NCBI GenBank assembly: GCA_030826265.1
Contig: JAPJOH010000022.1
Coordinates: forward strand, 1 to 45,556
Direction of reading: 5' to 3'
Length of the DNA stretch: 45,556 nt
Origin: Collinsella aerofaciens
GTDB taxonomy: Bacteria; Actinomycetota; Coriobacteriia; Coriobacteriales; Coriobacteriaceae
Of the stretch, positions 45,541 to 45,556 are shown piece after piece; the stretch's first letter is position 1, and every line of letters starts with the position of its first letter. The notes under the pieces were generated by a model, which was given only the letters and a program-made list of their open reading frames with translations, ran no database searches and was not told the DNA's origin. A program made the translations under genes and the position numbers.

Positions 45541-45556
45541 TCCGTACATGTACGGA
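45541..45556. repeat. Perfect 16-bp palindrome at the right edge
   Basis: TCCGTACATGTACGGA reads the same on both strands and is cut by the window edge, so it may be longer. Two copies of TTCATCCG-type sequence lie just to its left (near 45518 and 45537). Possible operator; nothing further can be said. Confidence 0.5.

Overview
The window looks like a chromosome segment from a high-G+C Gram-positive bacterium of the Coriobacteriia, most likely Collinsella or a close relative. The reasons are codon use and G+C near 60% by eye, sortase-anchored surface proteins, a 12-helix membrane LuxR regulator of a type common in that class, and dispersed palindromes built around GGGGACAG. The genus is an inference; no 16S gene is present. 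Most of the window is core housekeeping sequence. The accessory and unusual signal is concentrated in the intergenic repeats and in the surface-protein block at 33.5-43.0 kb.

Layout. 0-2.8 kb: a bactofilin-like membrane protein and a TRIC-type channel protein (both minus), then two tRNA-Ser genes (CGA and GGA) with terminators, a promoter and an inverted tRNA 3' fragment. 3.1-6.6 kb: rpsF-ssb-rpsR-rplI, with a good promoter and a hairpin leader, then dnaB. 6.6-13 kb: purA, purD, a NUDIX hydrolase, an ABC exporter and an unknown membrane protein. 13-18 kb: carA-carB, with a PyrR-type binding loop abutting the carA Shine-Dalgarno, followed by three long inverted repeats. 18.3-20.3 kb: purE, a class B sortase and a MoaE-like protein. 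20.4-21.6 kb: a convergent CmpB-type membrane protein. 21.9-25.5 kb: purF, purM, purN. 25.7-28.1 kb: an orphan PTS EIIA, a parvulin-type foldase and YqeY. 28.3-32 kb: a complete polar amino acid ABC transporter (ATPase, Tat-type lipoprotein receptor, two permeases) plus a cytidylate-kinase-like protein. 32-33.5 kb: the membrane LuxR regulator (minus). 33.7-42.7 kb: two wall-anchored surface proteins (663 and 2196 aa). 43-45.3 kb: an NfnAB-type flavoprotein pair (minus).

Functionally, the window brings together much of de novo purine synthesis (purA, purD, purE, purF, purM, purN) and the carbamoyl-phosphate supply for pyrimidine and arginine synthesis. It also carries part of the replication and translation machinery.

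The most striking unexplained signal lies immediately downstream of both surface-protein genes. Each carries an array of six 15-nt repeats (consensus TCTYRATCTGTAACA) in strictly alternating orientation. The start-to-start spacing is 40, 41, 40, 40, 40 in both copies, the array begins 37 nt after each stop codon, and it ends 34 nt before a GGGGACAG palindrome. Sequence changes between copies keep base pairing by G-U wobble on the plus-strand RNA. A second shared element, GCAGGTAGA-N4-TAGGTTC-N8-GAACCTA, lies upstream of both genes and shows a compensatory CC/GG to GG/CC change. Together these suggest a common 5' and 3' control cassette for surface proteins that I do not recognise as described.
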